A stretch of DNA of 64,000 nucleotides from positions 10,183,001 through 10,247,000 of the forward strand of contig JAVTVX010000027.1 in the NCBI GenBank assembly GCA_033439265.1, written 5' to 3'. Source of the stretch: Dillenia suffruticosa. Taxonomy: Eukaryota; Streptophyta; Magnoliopsida; Dilleniales; Dilleniaceae. The position numbers were made by a program, and so were the translations under genes. This document shows, piece after piece, positions 22,205 to 34,619 of the stretch. Each line of letters starts with the position of its first letter. Positions within the stretch are counted from its first letter, which is position 1. Below the pieces are notes generated by a model, which made no database searches, had not been told where the DNA came from, and saw only the letters and a list, made by a program, of their open reading frames with translations.

Positions 22205-23480
22205 TGTACTCTAATCTAACAATTGATATATAAATTTTATTGTAATCTTTACTTTATACTTGACTATACCTCTTTTAGTTCTTATTACTGTATGGTCTTT
22301 AAATCTAAAAGATAAATCTCAAATTTATTTCTCTTAGACTGATTAACTTCTTCTTACGTAACTAGAATTTAATTTTCATCTTTTAATATTTTCTCTATAC
22401 TTTTTGATTTAACTTGAGATATGAATGCCATGAATTTATATTGATTTTGTAGAGCAGATTTTGTTCTAATTCTAGAGCTCACATTTTTTATTATGTTTTC
22501 TGCATTAACTCTTTTTCTTATTGTAGGTATCTTATGTCCTATTCTCAATGTGTTTTCTCATTTGTTTTAAGTTCCAACTCTTACTCAGAAGCTTCTACTT
22601 GACCATTTAAATTTTCTATAGCTTTTGATTCTTTGATAATTTCCTCTAGTGTCTCATCATCAAAACTCTTTTTGCTTAGGTGATCATTTTCGTCAAATTT
22701 AGCAAATATGGATTCTTCAACTATTATAATTCTTATGTTGTATATCGTATATGCCTTGCTAGTGATTGGGTAATCTAGAAAGATGCTCTCATCATTTTGG
22801 TATCAAATTTACCTCTTGAATCTTTACCATTGTTCAAAACATAATATTTACATTCAAACACATGAAAGTAAACTTTGTTGGGTTTCTTGTCTTTGTAAAG
22901 TTTGTATGGGGATTAGAGCTCTATTAAGTATGTAATAGGTTGTGTCAACAGTCTCTGTTCAGAAATATTTAGACAGATTATACTCACAAAATATTGTTCT
23001 AACTATTTCTTCTAATACTCTTTTTTATTTTCCACAACCCCACTTTGTTAAGCCATGCTAGATGCTAAGAAGTTATGGTATATTTTATTTTTTTCACAGA
23101 ATTCTTCCATTATCATATTTTCTCATTTTTTCCTATTATTACTTCTATTGCTCCTAATTGAGCATCCTTTCGCATTGTGAATCTTTTTACATAATCTAAT
23201 AAAAGTATCACATGTTTCTTTTTTTTTTTAGCCAAGAACAAGACCTAGATGTATCTAGAATAGTGATCTATGATCACAAATCCATAATGCTTTCCTCTTA
23301 GACTCTTTGAGTTTTATAGTGCCAAATAGATCTATCACTACATTTTTGAGCTTAAAGGATGTTTTAGTATATTTGCCATGTATACAAGTATCACACAATC
23401 TATCTCTTTCAAATTTTAGTTTAGGGGAGACCTTTTACTATATTTTTTCTAACTAATTTAGATAACAGATCTATACTCGC
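22205..23480 (-). pseudogene. Copia B integrase, linker and RT start
   Basis: From about 23410 the minus strand reads LCDTCIHGKYTKTSFK (zinc-domain end), then a FVIIDHYSRYIWVLFLAKK block holding the first catalytic Asp after a frameshift, and near 23000 a block like QSGVVENKKE for the last Glu. The middle SDHG motif is corrupted. FDTK, the integrase C-terminus and an acidic linker follow. At 22440-22210 the RT begins (ILKDEN, EEVNQSKRNK) and is cut off. At least a dozen stops or shifts are visible. Confidence 0.7.
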
Positions 23481-23499
23481 ATGATCTAATTTTCTATAC

Positions 23500-23900
23500 C
23501 ACAATCAAGCATTGTCATGACTCACTGTCATGAGACAAACCTCTTTTGAAAGTCCTATGTTATCAAGATTGATCACATAAATATTTCCTTGACTAAAACC
23601 TCTAAATCTAATTTTTTGCTTAACTTGTTTATTACTTTGCAGAAATCATAATAGAACAATATATCTTTTATCACAAAGTTAACTAATACTAAAAAAATTA
23701 TATTTTAGAGGTTTTTAGTAAAAGAATATGCTTAATTTGAGTTGGAGACATACTTGTGTTATCGATGCTAATAATCTTTCCTCTTGAGTTGTCTTTGAAA
23801 ACAACATTGTCTCCATTCCTTTCTTCCAAACAACTGAACCTTGTGGCAAACCTTGTCATATGCCTGGAGCAACGACTGTCTAGGAATCAAGTGTTCTAAG
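23500..23900 (-). pseudogene. Copia B protease and GAG-pre-integrase region
   Basis: Minus strand at 23880 reads DSRCSRHMTR where the family has (L)DSGCSRHMTG. The catalytic Asp is kept (codon 23880-23878), the flap Gly has become Arg. NVVFKDNSRGKIISI follows, as in copia proteases (GxVxFGDNxKGKIxG). The GAG-pre-integrase segment then decays through several stops toward 23500. Confidence 0.7.
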
Positions 23901-24479
23901 ATTCTGCACTTCTGAGGCATGTCTATATAGAAGAAATTTTAGGACTTTGGTATCCAAATGCTTTTGGGTTCAATGGTGTTAGTAAAAGCATTAGTTCTAA
24001 TTTGTTCCTTAGACATCCATTGCATTGTAGTTATTCCAATTGTCATATTTCTAAACCAAACATGCATTTACATTATGTCCATTTCTAAAGCAGGATATTT
24101 CTGATGTGTTACTAATTTCCTAGTGTTGTTTTTGTCAATCAGTCACTTAAATTAACATTGTTCAACTTTGTATCCTAACTTCATACACGTGTGACATCTA
24201 ATTTTGTTTTTATTACTGGAACTAAGTGCAAAGAAGTTATAAAGTTTCTTTTGATTTGTTACAAGATTATAGCCTAGACCAGTTTTGTCGTAGGTAGTCC
24301 TTTGGGCTCCTAACATTAAGTCTAGCTTTTTTTGGTCTTGTATAAATTTGTATACTAGTAAGCTTAGCTTTTTATTCTTTTCCTTTTCTGGTCATAATTC
24401 ATCTGATATTATTTATGGCTCAGGCTTTTCTTCTTCTCTACACATAGTCAGTATGTTTTTTAAGTTCTAATTCTGTTTT

Positions 24480-25598
24480 TAGATTGCCAACCTCTAGAAT
24501 ATTATCCTCCAACTTACCAATCAGATTTTCCTTTTCTTTCTTCAGGCTATCATATTCTTTCTTTAATCTTTCATTTTCTTTTTTTAGTTTTTCCTTTTCC
24601 TCTTCTACTTTAGTCTATAATTTCTTTAAAAATGAGTTCTTTTTCATCAATTTCTTAAGATCATTTAAAGATTCTAGTAAGGCTTCATGCAACTCATGAG
24701 CAAATAATTCAATTTCAGAATCAAAGGAATTAAATTAGTCAAAGTAGTAGGATGGTATCTCCTCCTTCTGATTCTCCTTGAGTGCCATAAAGTAGAGATT
24801 GGCCTGTTCTAGCTCAGCTTCTTTCTCTATTGTGCTACTATCTTTATCACTTCAAGTGCCCAATATTTTCTTCTTACCTTCAATGCTTTCTTCTTGCCTT
24901 TCTTGTCCTTCTTCTTTGCCTTCTTAATTTGAGGGTAGTCATCTTTGATATGGCTAATTTTCTTGTATTCATAACATCGAATGTCTTCTTTCTTTTCAGT
25001 CTTTCTGAATCTTGGTCTTTCTTTATTTCTTCTTCTCATCATAAATTTTCTAAACTTTCTAGTAAGTAATGCCATATTCTCCTCATCTTCCTCACTATAG
25101 GAAGTGCTTTCTTTACTATTTGCCTTAAGCGCAGCTGACTTTCCTTTTGCCTTACTTAATGCTCCTTTAGCATTTATCCTTATTTCATGAGTTATGAGTG
25201 ATTCCACCAACTAATCCATTGTAAATGTTTCTAAATTTTTTGATTTCTCAATGGCTGTAACCTTGGACTTCTTGTCTTTAGCCATACATCTAAGCACTTT
25301 GTCTACCATATCTTCCTAACTTGTGCCTTTTCCCAATAGTTGGAGTTCATTGGTTATCATATCACTGATTCTCCATCTTCACCTTGAAGGTTTTAGATTC
25401 TTATTTCAGCATTCGAATCTTGTTCTTCCGAACTTGATAAGTACCTTCATACTTGCTTCTAATCTTTCCCAAATCTCTTTCATTGTTACAGGATGAAATC
25501 CTGTTATATTCATTAAGACTTAGTATCGGACAGAGTAAATTCATAGCCTTGCAGTTTGCTCTGTATGCTTTCTTTTCCTCTGGTGTCATATTTTTCAT
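24480..25598 (-). pseudogene. Copia B gag with coiled coil; zinc knuckle lost
   Basis: 25598-25401 reads MKNMTPEEKKAYRANCKAMN, then YEGTYQVRKNKIRMLK, a copia gag block aligned with that of copia A. 25210-24827 is the second half: LITHEIRINAKG, RKFRKFMMRRRNK, then CYEYKKISHIKDDYP, where the CCHC knuckle has lost its second and last Cys to Tyr. Beyond it (24700-24480) the frame is a Lys/Glu/Leu-rich coiled coil (KKENERLKKEYDSLKKE), as usual in this gag type. Nucleic-acid binding would be lost. Confidence 0.75.
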
Positions 25599-25697
25599 TT
25601 TAACACACTACCTAAACTTAGACAACACAAACAAACTTTCCACTTCCTTTGCAAACTCAATTTACCCATACCAAAAGGCCCTTTTCCTTCTTGGTTT

Positions 25698-27469
25698 TGT
25701 ACAAGTTTTAGAGTGAAGTGAATAAGTACAATCTTGACCATCTTTGGTCTAATGTGTTTGTCATAGCTCACACTAGATATCATAACAAAATAACAGAGAA
25801 GATCAATAATGTTTTTACAGTGGAGTTGAAGAGTATAAGAAAACAGAATATTGCAATGACTGTTCTCCTTCTCTTTTGAAGTTTTGATACTTTTATTTAT
25901 ACTCTCATTTACTCTATTCATGCAAAGGGCCATTGTGGGTTTTATTTAATGCTCAACCACCTATTTACTTTTCAGAAAAATGAGCGTTAGGAATAATGTG
26001 TTGACTAGCATGGATATTATTGTCGACTATTACTTTTGAAATTCAAATTTTGTTCCTTTGCTATTGACATTTCTTTTTGCTTAGTCGACTGCTTGTATTG
26101 TTTTGAAGATGATTAGTTGACTAACTTGTTTCTTTAGTCAACTATATCTCATTTGATGTGTCTTGTTAGTCTGAAGTTTTATATACTTAATTGACTATGA
26201 TTTAAACTGTCACAGATTTTGTCAACTAGTGTGTCAAGTTAACAAACTAAGATTTGAATTTTGTTATGATTTTGTCAACTAGACTTGGTCATTAGTCGAC
26301 TAATAGTTTTCTTAGCCCTAGTGCCTATCGAATGTGTTTTGGTTCTTTTCAACTAATTATATATAACCAGTGAAACCATAGTCGACTATCGTTCTATTGA
26401 TAGCTTTCTAGAAATTATTTGGCTACTCTTCTTGATTAGCTGACTATTCATTTGACATCCCTTAACTTTTTGTCGGCTAATATTTCTTATTTAGTTGGAA
26501 GATTAAATATATTAGTCAGCTATAGAGAGTCTTAGGCTTTTGAGTGTCTACTAGTTTTAAAAATATGTTGACTAATGTTTCTGCTTAGTCGGAATTCTCA
26601 ATTTCTTAGTCGGCTAATAAATGTTTTAAACTTTAGTATGCAGACTAATCTCAAGCATGTGTCAACTAATATTTCTTGTTTAGTTGAAAGTATTAAATAT
26701 ATTAGTCAATTGTTATGTGTTTTAAGCATTTAAATGCAGACTAAACCTAAGTCTTTGTCAACTAGCAAACTTAGTCAATTGATGTTCTAGGTTTGTTGAC
26801 TAGGTGTGAGAGTTAAGATCATTGGTTTTCTTGTCGACTATTTTTTGAAACTTGTCAACTACTTTGGTTTTTAGGATTTCATTAGTCGACATCTTCTTTT
26901 GTTAGTCAACTAAATTTCTTCATTGATTCTTAAGAGTTCAGTCAACATGTTCTAAGTGTCAGTGGACAGTTTTGTCAGAGACTAAAATTTTTTCTAGGTG
27001 TGGAAAAATGTTGACGTTCCTCTTTGGTTAGTCGACTAGACTACTTGAAGTTCATAAGATTTTAGTTAACATGATTTGTGTGTTATTCAATAGTTTTGTT
27101 AGAGTGTGAAATGTTTCAAAGTTTGGAGGTTTTTAATTAGCAGGCTCGTAGACTTAGTCGACTAATTTTACATCATGTCTTAAGGCTATGTCGACCAACT
27201 CAATGGATCTGTTGACACCTTAGGTTTTGTGGTGATCTTTAGTCGACTGTACATATATATTAGTCAACTACGTCATTAGTTTGTTCGATTATGACTTAAT
27301 TAGTTAACATAATGGTTTATATGTCATTCTTATGCTATGTGTCGACAATCCTGGACATCTGTTGATAGCCTATATGAATAAGTTGTTTTATAATTTTAGT
27401 TGTGTTTTCCTAATTTTTGCTTCACAAGTTGGTCTATTTTGCTCATCATCAAAACACCTATGTACAACA
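25698..27469 (-). repeat. 5' LTR of copia B with GTCGAC-core U3 array
   Basis: Minus strand starts TGTTGTACATAGG then GTTTTGATGATGAGCAAAA, and ends CACTCTAAAACTTGTACA; 1772 bp. U3 (about 25980-27380) is an array of GTCGACTA-type words with variants GTTGAC and GTCAAC every 25-60 bp. A TATA box (GAGTATAAATAAA, about 25905-25893) precedes R. The repeat word (TAGTCGACTA) differs from that of copia A and the solo LTRs (GGTCGACCT), so the array evolves fast within a conserved frame. Confidence 0.7.
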
Positions 27470-28850
27470 TATCCATTATTTCATCCCAAGTTTTAGGGCA
27501 CATCTCAAGGTTCAAGCTCTCACCTATGGCAAGAGTATTTATGGATTTACAATCACTCATCTCAAAGTGCTCAAGAATTTTTTTGATGTAAGATTTTTGT
27601 GAAAGTGCTAACATCCTTCTCGAATGATCTCTCGTATCTTAAATTCAAGAATGAATTCAACTTCATCCATTTATGTTAAAACTCGACAATATCCATTTAT
27701 GTCAGATACTCTCTGTTATGTCCAACTAACAAGATGTCATCAATATATAAAGATAGAATCTCAAAATCATTACCTAAACATTTCACATACACACAATGAT
27801 CTTTCTTTATCATTATGAAACTATAAGATATCACATTATCATGAAATCTTAGATACCACAGTCTGGATAATTGTGTAAGACTATATATTGATTTTGGAAA
27901 TCAACAAACCTTACCCTCTTGACTACCAAGAACAAAATCTAATGGTTGTTCTATATAATTTTCTTATCCAGATTTCCATTTAGGAAGACAGTTTTAACAT
28001 CCACTCGATACAATACCAATCCAAGTTATCGACAATTGCTAGAAGTAAACGGATTGAGATAAACTTGACGACCGGAACAAAAACCTCCTCATAGTCTACA
28101 CTTTTCATCTAGTATGTCCTTTGGCTACCACATGAGCCTAACACCTCTCAATTAACCCATTAACTTTCCTCTTGATTTTGAGAATCCACTTGCTCTCAAC
28201 AACCTTTCTTCCTTTTAGGTAAATTAACTACATTCCAAACTTTGTTGATTTTCATTGAATCCATCCATTCTTGCATTGCCCTTCTCTATTGATCCTTTAT
28301 AGGACTAGTAAGATCATCTTGGACTGTTTTGGGCTCCTCATCATCTTTAGGAGTTACAATGAGAGCCTGCCCCTCAGTCGCAAGGTGACATTTAGGTAAA
28401 TTTCAATACTTACTCCTATAGGGAAGGTTTGAAGAAATCTCTTTACCTCTCAGTGGCCTACTTCCACTAGAACCAAGATCCATAATTGGTCCTTGATCCC
28501 ATCCAGTTGGTACATTTGAGCTACTAAACTCATTAATCTTATAGAAAGTAAAGTTATTTTTTTGAATTGATTTTCCCTCTCATAGGGAAATCATTTTCTA
28601 GAAAAGTTGCATCATGAGATTCTAATTCTATAACACCGCCTCTTGTATATTCACCTATGAACACATATCCCTTAGAGTATTCAGAGTATCTAAAGAAGAT
28701 ACACTTCTTTTCTCGTGGCCTAACTAGCTATGTATGTGTAAGGAATCGTAAACATATGCGACACATCCTTATAGTCTCATATAACTAAGGTCGGATCTCC
28801 TACATGTTCATAGTTTGTAGGGAGTATTCTTTACATATTTCAATGGTATA
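27470..28850 (-). pseudogene. Copia C integrase C-terminus, RT and RNase H start
   Basis: Minus strand from about 28850: HKCIFFRYSEY-like, GYVFIGEYTRGGVIELESHD (integrase C-terminal barrel region), a Ser/Pro linker, then EWMDSMKINKVWNVVNLP and SKWILKIKRKVNG (start of RT, about 28290-28160), the catalytic loop YIDDILLVG intact at 27756-27720, and QKSYIKKILEHFEMSDCKSI (27614 onward) at the RT-RNase H border. After DEIMD the frame runs into the LTR of copia B. Several stops and shifts, for example in the VAKG block near 28120. A copia family different from A, B and D. Confidence 0.8.
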
Positions 28851-29921
28851 ATACACAAAGTCACAAATAACTAGCAAGCAAATGAGTTTACACATGTAGC
28901 ACATAACTAATCCATCAACTATAAAGGAAATATTTTTAGGTAGAATAGTGTTTAGATTCAGAATTTGTTTGGATTTTTTTTTAATTTATTTTGCTCTATT
29001 TATAATATTTTTAAATAAAAAAAAAATATATATATATATAGATTGTTACATAACCTCGAAAACAAGAAATTGATATTGTCTAATTTTAAGAGAACAATGA
29101 TCAATTATCATCAAATATTTAGTGTTGAGCTGTGGAATTTGATAATGAATTTAAAAAGAATGGAGAGAAAATAAAGTTTAATCCAAATTTTGATTAAGTC
29201 TTTAAACATAATTGAATCATTAAACTTTAACATGCATAACAAATAGTTTTTGAATTGACATCGCTAATGATGCGAACACTTCTATTGATGTGAAAGTTTT
29301 TTATGATGTGTTATCTCATAGGTCGGCACCTCATGTCCACATTAGCACTACCTCGCCATCCCTAGCATGCTACATCAATAGGCAACATGCTTGTCGTCAA
29401 CAATGTTAACATGAAGATCTCTTTGTTACAAACTTTTAAAAGTAAAGAAGTCCATCATAGCGAATTAGTTTAAGAAATTAATTGAAATTTGGGTTAAAGT
29501 TCATAGACTTTCTTTATAATTTGACTCGTTTTTTTTTGTTGAGGATCTAGACTAAAACAAGAGAAGCAAACCCTAAATTATAATTGGACACAAACATAAA
29601 AAACAAATCTAATTATCAAAATACACGATAGCAAAATAAAAAAACCTTGTGCCAGATGAGAGGAATATAGGAACTAGAAGGTAAAAAGTAGACTAAGAAA
29701 CCTTAAGGGGGACATGACTATGCTCCGATAGCAAAAATTACTGCTCTAAATCTAGACATACACCAGTAGAGGCAAACAAAAGAATAAAAAACTCCATGAC
29801 AACATGAACCTTACATATCTCAAGCTAGATACATGTAAGAGGCGTTGGAATGATTTAAAAATTTTTTAATATGTTTAATATAATGTTCAAATGGAAATAT
29901 TAAAACTGAACATAAAATATT
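28851..29921. other. Unassigned DNA upstream of copia C pol
   Basis: Should correspond to the 5' part of copia C if that element were complete, but I find no gag, protease or LTR motifs. It contains a short TA run (29026-29040) and otherwise AT-rich sequence. Confidence 0.35.
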
Positions 29922-31622
29922 TGAAATACAACATAGAGGGGGTGAATAAATTGTATGACACTTTTTTGATACTTTTAAGGTTTTTGAATTCTAGAACCAG
30001 ACAATGAAATGAAGAAGATGAAGAATAATAGATAGAGCAGAGACACAAAATTTGATAGTGGTTCACCAAATTTGGTATAGTCAACTCCCAGGTACCCACT
30101 TGCATTTCCACTAACCTTCAATGATCTTTAAAACTTTTAGTACAATAGATGAAGAATGTTACAAGAAATGAGGCCACAAGCCTTAGATGAAACAAGAATT
30201 TTGATTACAAATGATAACACAGGAAAATGTAAAGCAAGTTATGAACCCAGTGTCTTGTTTCAAAAATAGAGCCTTCAATGTGTTTGGTTTGTGTTCATTT
30301 AATCAAGCAACTTCTTCTCTATTTCTTCTTAACTTCAACATGTAAATGAGACTTGAAGAGAGCCATTGAATTGGTTGGTCGATTTTGAGCATTGCTCATT
30401 AATGCTTCGTCTCTCATCTAATGTTTTTGCCTGTTGCTGTGCTTTGGCCAATGAAAAGCTACATCACCTCTTTTAGATGGCCTCCTTCTGCTTTATAAAA
30501 GAACCATATGCTTTTCCTGCATAGGGCTGGTTAGATCTCACAAGCATTTTGATTTAATCATAATAGGGCAAGTTAAGTTTGATTAGCTTGGTTAATTAGT
30601 ACCCAACAATCAAGTGTCAATCATTTAGAACTTCGTAATCAGAAGTGTGTTTGCTTGGGATCGACCTAATAGTGTCCCTGGGTCAAATCAAATTTGAAAA
30701 TTTTAAACCGTTAGATATAAAATGTAAGCGTCGGTTAACCTATTAAACTCCTAAGGTCAACTTACATTCTTTGCAAACTAATTCTCAAAAGTTTAGGTTG
30801 ACATTGGTGAGTACTTGGGTAGACCAGTGTAGTAATTATTTGGATTGACACATTTGTGTGAGGGTTGACCTTCATTGTTTTTTGCACATTTGTTTTAAGT
30901 AAGCTTGAGTCAACATACTAGTTTTAGGTCGATCAACTAAGTTTTTTTGAGTCAACCAACATGAAGAATCATTAGAATATTCTAATCATGGGTCCACAAA
31001 GTTTGACTCAGTAAAGCTCAAGTCGACTTATGATATCCTTTGGGTCAACTTATGTGGAGATTTGAATGATTGGGTCATTATTCTAAGCATCTAGGTTGAC
31101 AAGTGAGAATGTGTTGACCTATTTCATGTCTTGTGGTTGACCAATTAATAGACTTAAGGCGTGGGTTGACCTCTTCATATGGCAAGTCGACCTGAAAGGT
31201 CTTTTCATATTCCCTAATTGAATAAGTCAATTTATATGTCTTGAATTGGTCGACATGGAAGGTCAGGTCGACTTGGGATGTTGAAGGGTCAACCCACATC
31301 TTTTGTAACTTATCCTAGAGATGGGTTAGGTCAAATATGGTCTTTGGTGGGTCGCCCTGCAGCTAACCGGTCGACCAATATAGCTTGGTGGGTCGACCCG
31401 TTTGTTAGGATTTAGTGTTATTTCTAATGGGTCAATCTAGTGGTTTTAGTGGGTTGACATATGTACTTAGATCATTTCTATGGTGTAAACAAAGCAAAGG
31501 TGGGTTGACCTGGCTTCTAAAGAGTTGAATTGCTTTGGATTTAGTTTTAAATTTTATTTTTAGATTCGTTTATACTTGATTTATCATAATTTGATTATCA
31601 TCAAAACTCAATTTTGTGAGCA
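29922..31622 (-). repeat. Solo LTR 1 with 5-bp target duplication
   Basis: 1701 bp, minus strand starts TGCTCACAAAATTG then GTTTTGATGATAATC, and ends TTCACCCCCTCTATG plus TTGTATTTCA. Both sides are flanked by ATATT (29917-29921 and 31623-31627), a perfect 5-bp duplication, with no internal region attached; this is a solo LTR left by LTR-LTR recombination. A TATA box (CTTTTATAAAGC, about 30491-30502) precedes R. The U3 (about 30660-31520) is filled with GGTCGACC/GGTTGAC/GGTCAAC repeats. Confidence 0.75.
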
Positions 31623-32592
31623 ATATTAATGATGAATCGTGGTGTAGACAATACAAAAATCTGAACTTTTTTTTATCAGTGTTGCCTTTTTTGGATTTCT
31701 CGCAAAAATCTGAATTCTTATAACCATTCGGTGATTTTAACCGGTGTTAACAATGTGAAAATTTTGTAAACTCCTTACCTAAATATTATCCTCTTTGTCC
31801 AACTCATTCTCAAAGTATCATTGGTTCATGTAGGCACGTTAAATCTTGGTTTTAAGATGATTATATACGAGTCATCTCTAAAAAATTTAGAGAATTATAT
31901 TAAAATAATATTATAGTTAAAGAACTAGAAAGTGAGGCTAGAGAAAGCTTTTGAGGTTGTAAATTTTGTGCGAAGCATATGTGAGAAACTATGGTTTTTT
32001 TGCTTCATTTTGCTCATTAAATTTTCAAAATTTATAATTCTGCCACAAAACTTCTTTCCTATAACAAAGATGCCCCTCATGTATAATTCTTAAATGTCTC
32101 ACTTAGGTCCCTAAGCACTTTTTCCAATTTTTATGTCTTTATTTCCTTAATATCTATCTATATTATTATCCCAAGTATTAAATGAGCATACAATGAGTAG
32201 ACTATTTTTTTCTCTTGGGACTGGTATATATTTTAACAACAAAAATTATATACTTTTAATTTATCTATAATGTTCAATATCAAAGAAAACAAGTGAAATA
32301 TAAAAAATCATCAGAAATAATTATAGATGACCACAAAAATATTAATTTTTACAATAAAATAATCATTAGAAAAATTTTTAGTACCCATTTAATTTTCTCT
32401 AACCTGACTCATTGGAATGAGCATATGACCCAATTTGTTATAATCTACACCTCTCATAGTTGTAATCTCCATGAACATGATATAAACAACTCCCAACCAA
32501 ATTTTTTTCTCTATCCCAATACTTACTCTCTATGTTGTTACTCAATATATGTGGGTAATATATACAAGAATAAATCCTTGGTGTATAGAAAA
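31623..32592. other. AT-rich DNA between the two solo LTRs
   Basis: A stop-free plus-strand stretch (32293-32595) is low-complexity and shows no family signature; I do not call it a gene. Nothing else was recognised. Confidence 0.4.
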
Positions 32593-34619
32593 TGAAATAC
32601 AATTTAGAAGGGGCTAAATAGGTTGAATGATAATTTTAATTATCTCTAAGGATTTACAGAATGTTTGAAACTTAAACTATTAGTCGTATGAACAAGTAAA
32701 GAAGGAAACCAAAAAAGACATCAAGATTTATAGTTGCTCCACCCAAAACTATTGAATGTCCTCTTCCAGACTCCCTCTTGAATTTTCCACTATTGACTCA
32801 ATAGTACAAACTTATTCAAAGTTCAAGTTAGATCTTTACAATGTTCTTTCCCAATACTAACTTTTTCAACCTCTATAGGTTGCTATTCTCTCTCTAAATA
32901 CAGATCGTAAATCTCTCACCAATCCTTAATACATTCGGTATAGTAGGAGAGATGTGTTATAAAGAATGAGGCTTAATTCTCAAATGTAACGAACTTTAAA
33001 CTTAAAATAAATTACACTCCAGAAATAAAATAAAGAACTGAAAAATAGAGTGTTGTTTTCAACAAGGATCATAGAGCATTCAACTTATTTCATTATAGTT
33101 TCCAAGAGTTCCAAGAGCTCTCTCATCACTTCATATTGACATTTATAAGAGCATTCAAGCAGGTTGAAGGGTTTGTGAATATCAATGTTGGTCATTAATG
33201 CCTTTTCACCTTCTTCATTAAATGTTTTAACTATTGCTCATGAATGCTTTTTGGCACCTCAAACTAAATGTTGGCACAGTTGTCAATACTTCATTAAATG
33301 TCTACTGTTTTAATAGTAGTCAATGTTGGCACCTCAGGTCGACATGTCAGAAATAAATCAGGTCAACTTGGTTTTAAAATCAATTGAATATTTATACACA
33401 TTTCACTTAGGCAGGTCGACCTCCCTATTCTTTGGGTTGACTCATTAACCTCTTCAAGTTCACTTGTCTCTTTCCCAAGGTCGACTTATGAGATAATTTT
33501 GGCTAACTCTGGGTTTAGGTCGACAGTTTAATCGACATGTCAAGATGATAGACCAATGAAGGTTGATAGGTGTGATTCTAAGGTTAGCTTGTATTGCTAA
33601 TCAGGTCGACATGTAGATCTTCTTAGGTCGACCTATGTTATAAATTTTTTTGAACCAATCCCTAAGTTAACTTATATAACTCTATGTGTCGACCTATTGA
33701 TACTAAGATTACCCTTCCTTTCTTCATAGGTCAACCAATGTATTGACAATCTTATAATCTAAGACGTAGGTCGACTTGGGACGACTTGTGACTGCTCCAA
33801 GGTCGACATCTCTAAAATGGTAGGTCAACCTATGTTATAAAACTTTGTTAAATTAAAACCTAGGCCAGCTTGTCAATCCTATGGGTCGACCTCTCCAAGT
33901 GTTAGGGTTGACATGTTTAAAACCAGTGGGTTAACCTATGTTTAAAGCCTAGGTCGACTTGTCATTCCTGTGGATTAAATTGTCACTTAGGATAAGTCGA
34001 ATGGTATACTGAAGTATTAACATGTTTCTTGTCTAAGTCATAGTCAGGTCAACCTGTGTCGTGTGCGAGTCGACCTATTGTGACCTAACTTAGTTAAACA
34101 AAATTTAGGTCAACCGGTTCAAATGTTTGGTCGATATATCTAAGATTCTTTAAATGCAGGTCAACCAGTTCATCTCTAATTGTTGACCTAAGATACCATA
34201 TCCTTAGTTTTATATACAAAGTTTTAGTAATATAAAAAAAAAATAATCTTTAGTAACAGAGGCATTTTGGTCAGTAAAGATCCAATTGTGATCACTAAAG
34301 CATTTTAGTGACTAAAAAAATTTTGTCACTCAGTGGTCACTAATATTCCGTCACTAAAGGTCATTAGTGATCAAGTGCAAAAAGTTGTCATTAAAGGGCC
34401 AACTTTAGTGACCAAAAGTTTTTTTCGTCACTTAATTATTGATCAAAAAACGATGTCATTGATGTGGTCACTAAAAAGTCCAAGTGGTCACTAAAAGTAA
34501 CTCGACCAATGCCTTTAGGGACAACATTTGATGACGAAATTAGTAGACAACAAAAAATGGTTGGCACATAATTAACTTTAGTGATGTGATTCGGTGACGA
34601 AAAAAGTCATCACTAAAAA

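Larger units (their letters stand above)
22205..27469 (-). mobile_element. Ty1/copia retrotransposon B (minus strand, truncated in RT)
   Basis: Minus-strand order: 5' LTR (27469-25698), gag with coiled coil, protease, GAG-pre-integrase, integrase, linker and the first residues of RT. Homology stops near 22205, so most of RT, RNase H and the 3' LTR are gone. It is related to copia A (alignable linker and RT start, for example at 22400-22480 against 2900-3010), but retains protease and integrase parts that A lost. Its LTR start sits inside the RNase H region of copia C, showing it inserted there. All frames are broken. Confidence 0.8.

Noticed and set aside
24484-25069. Plus-strand Phe/Ser-rich open frames
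   Set aside because: Antisense of the coiled-coil and basic part of copia B gag.
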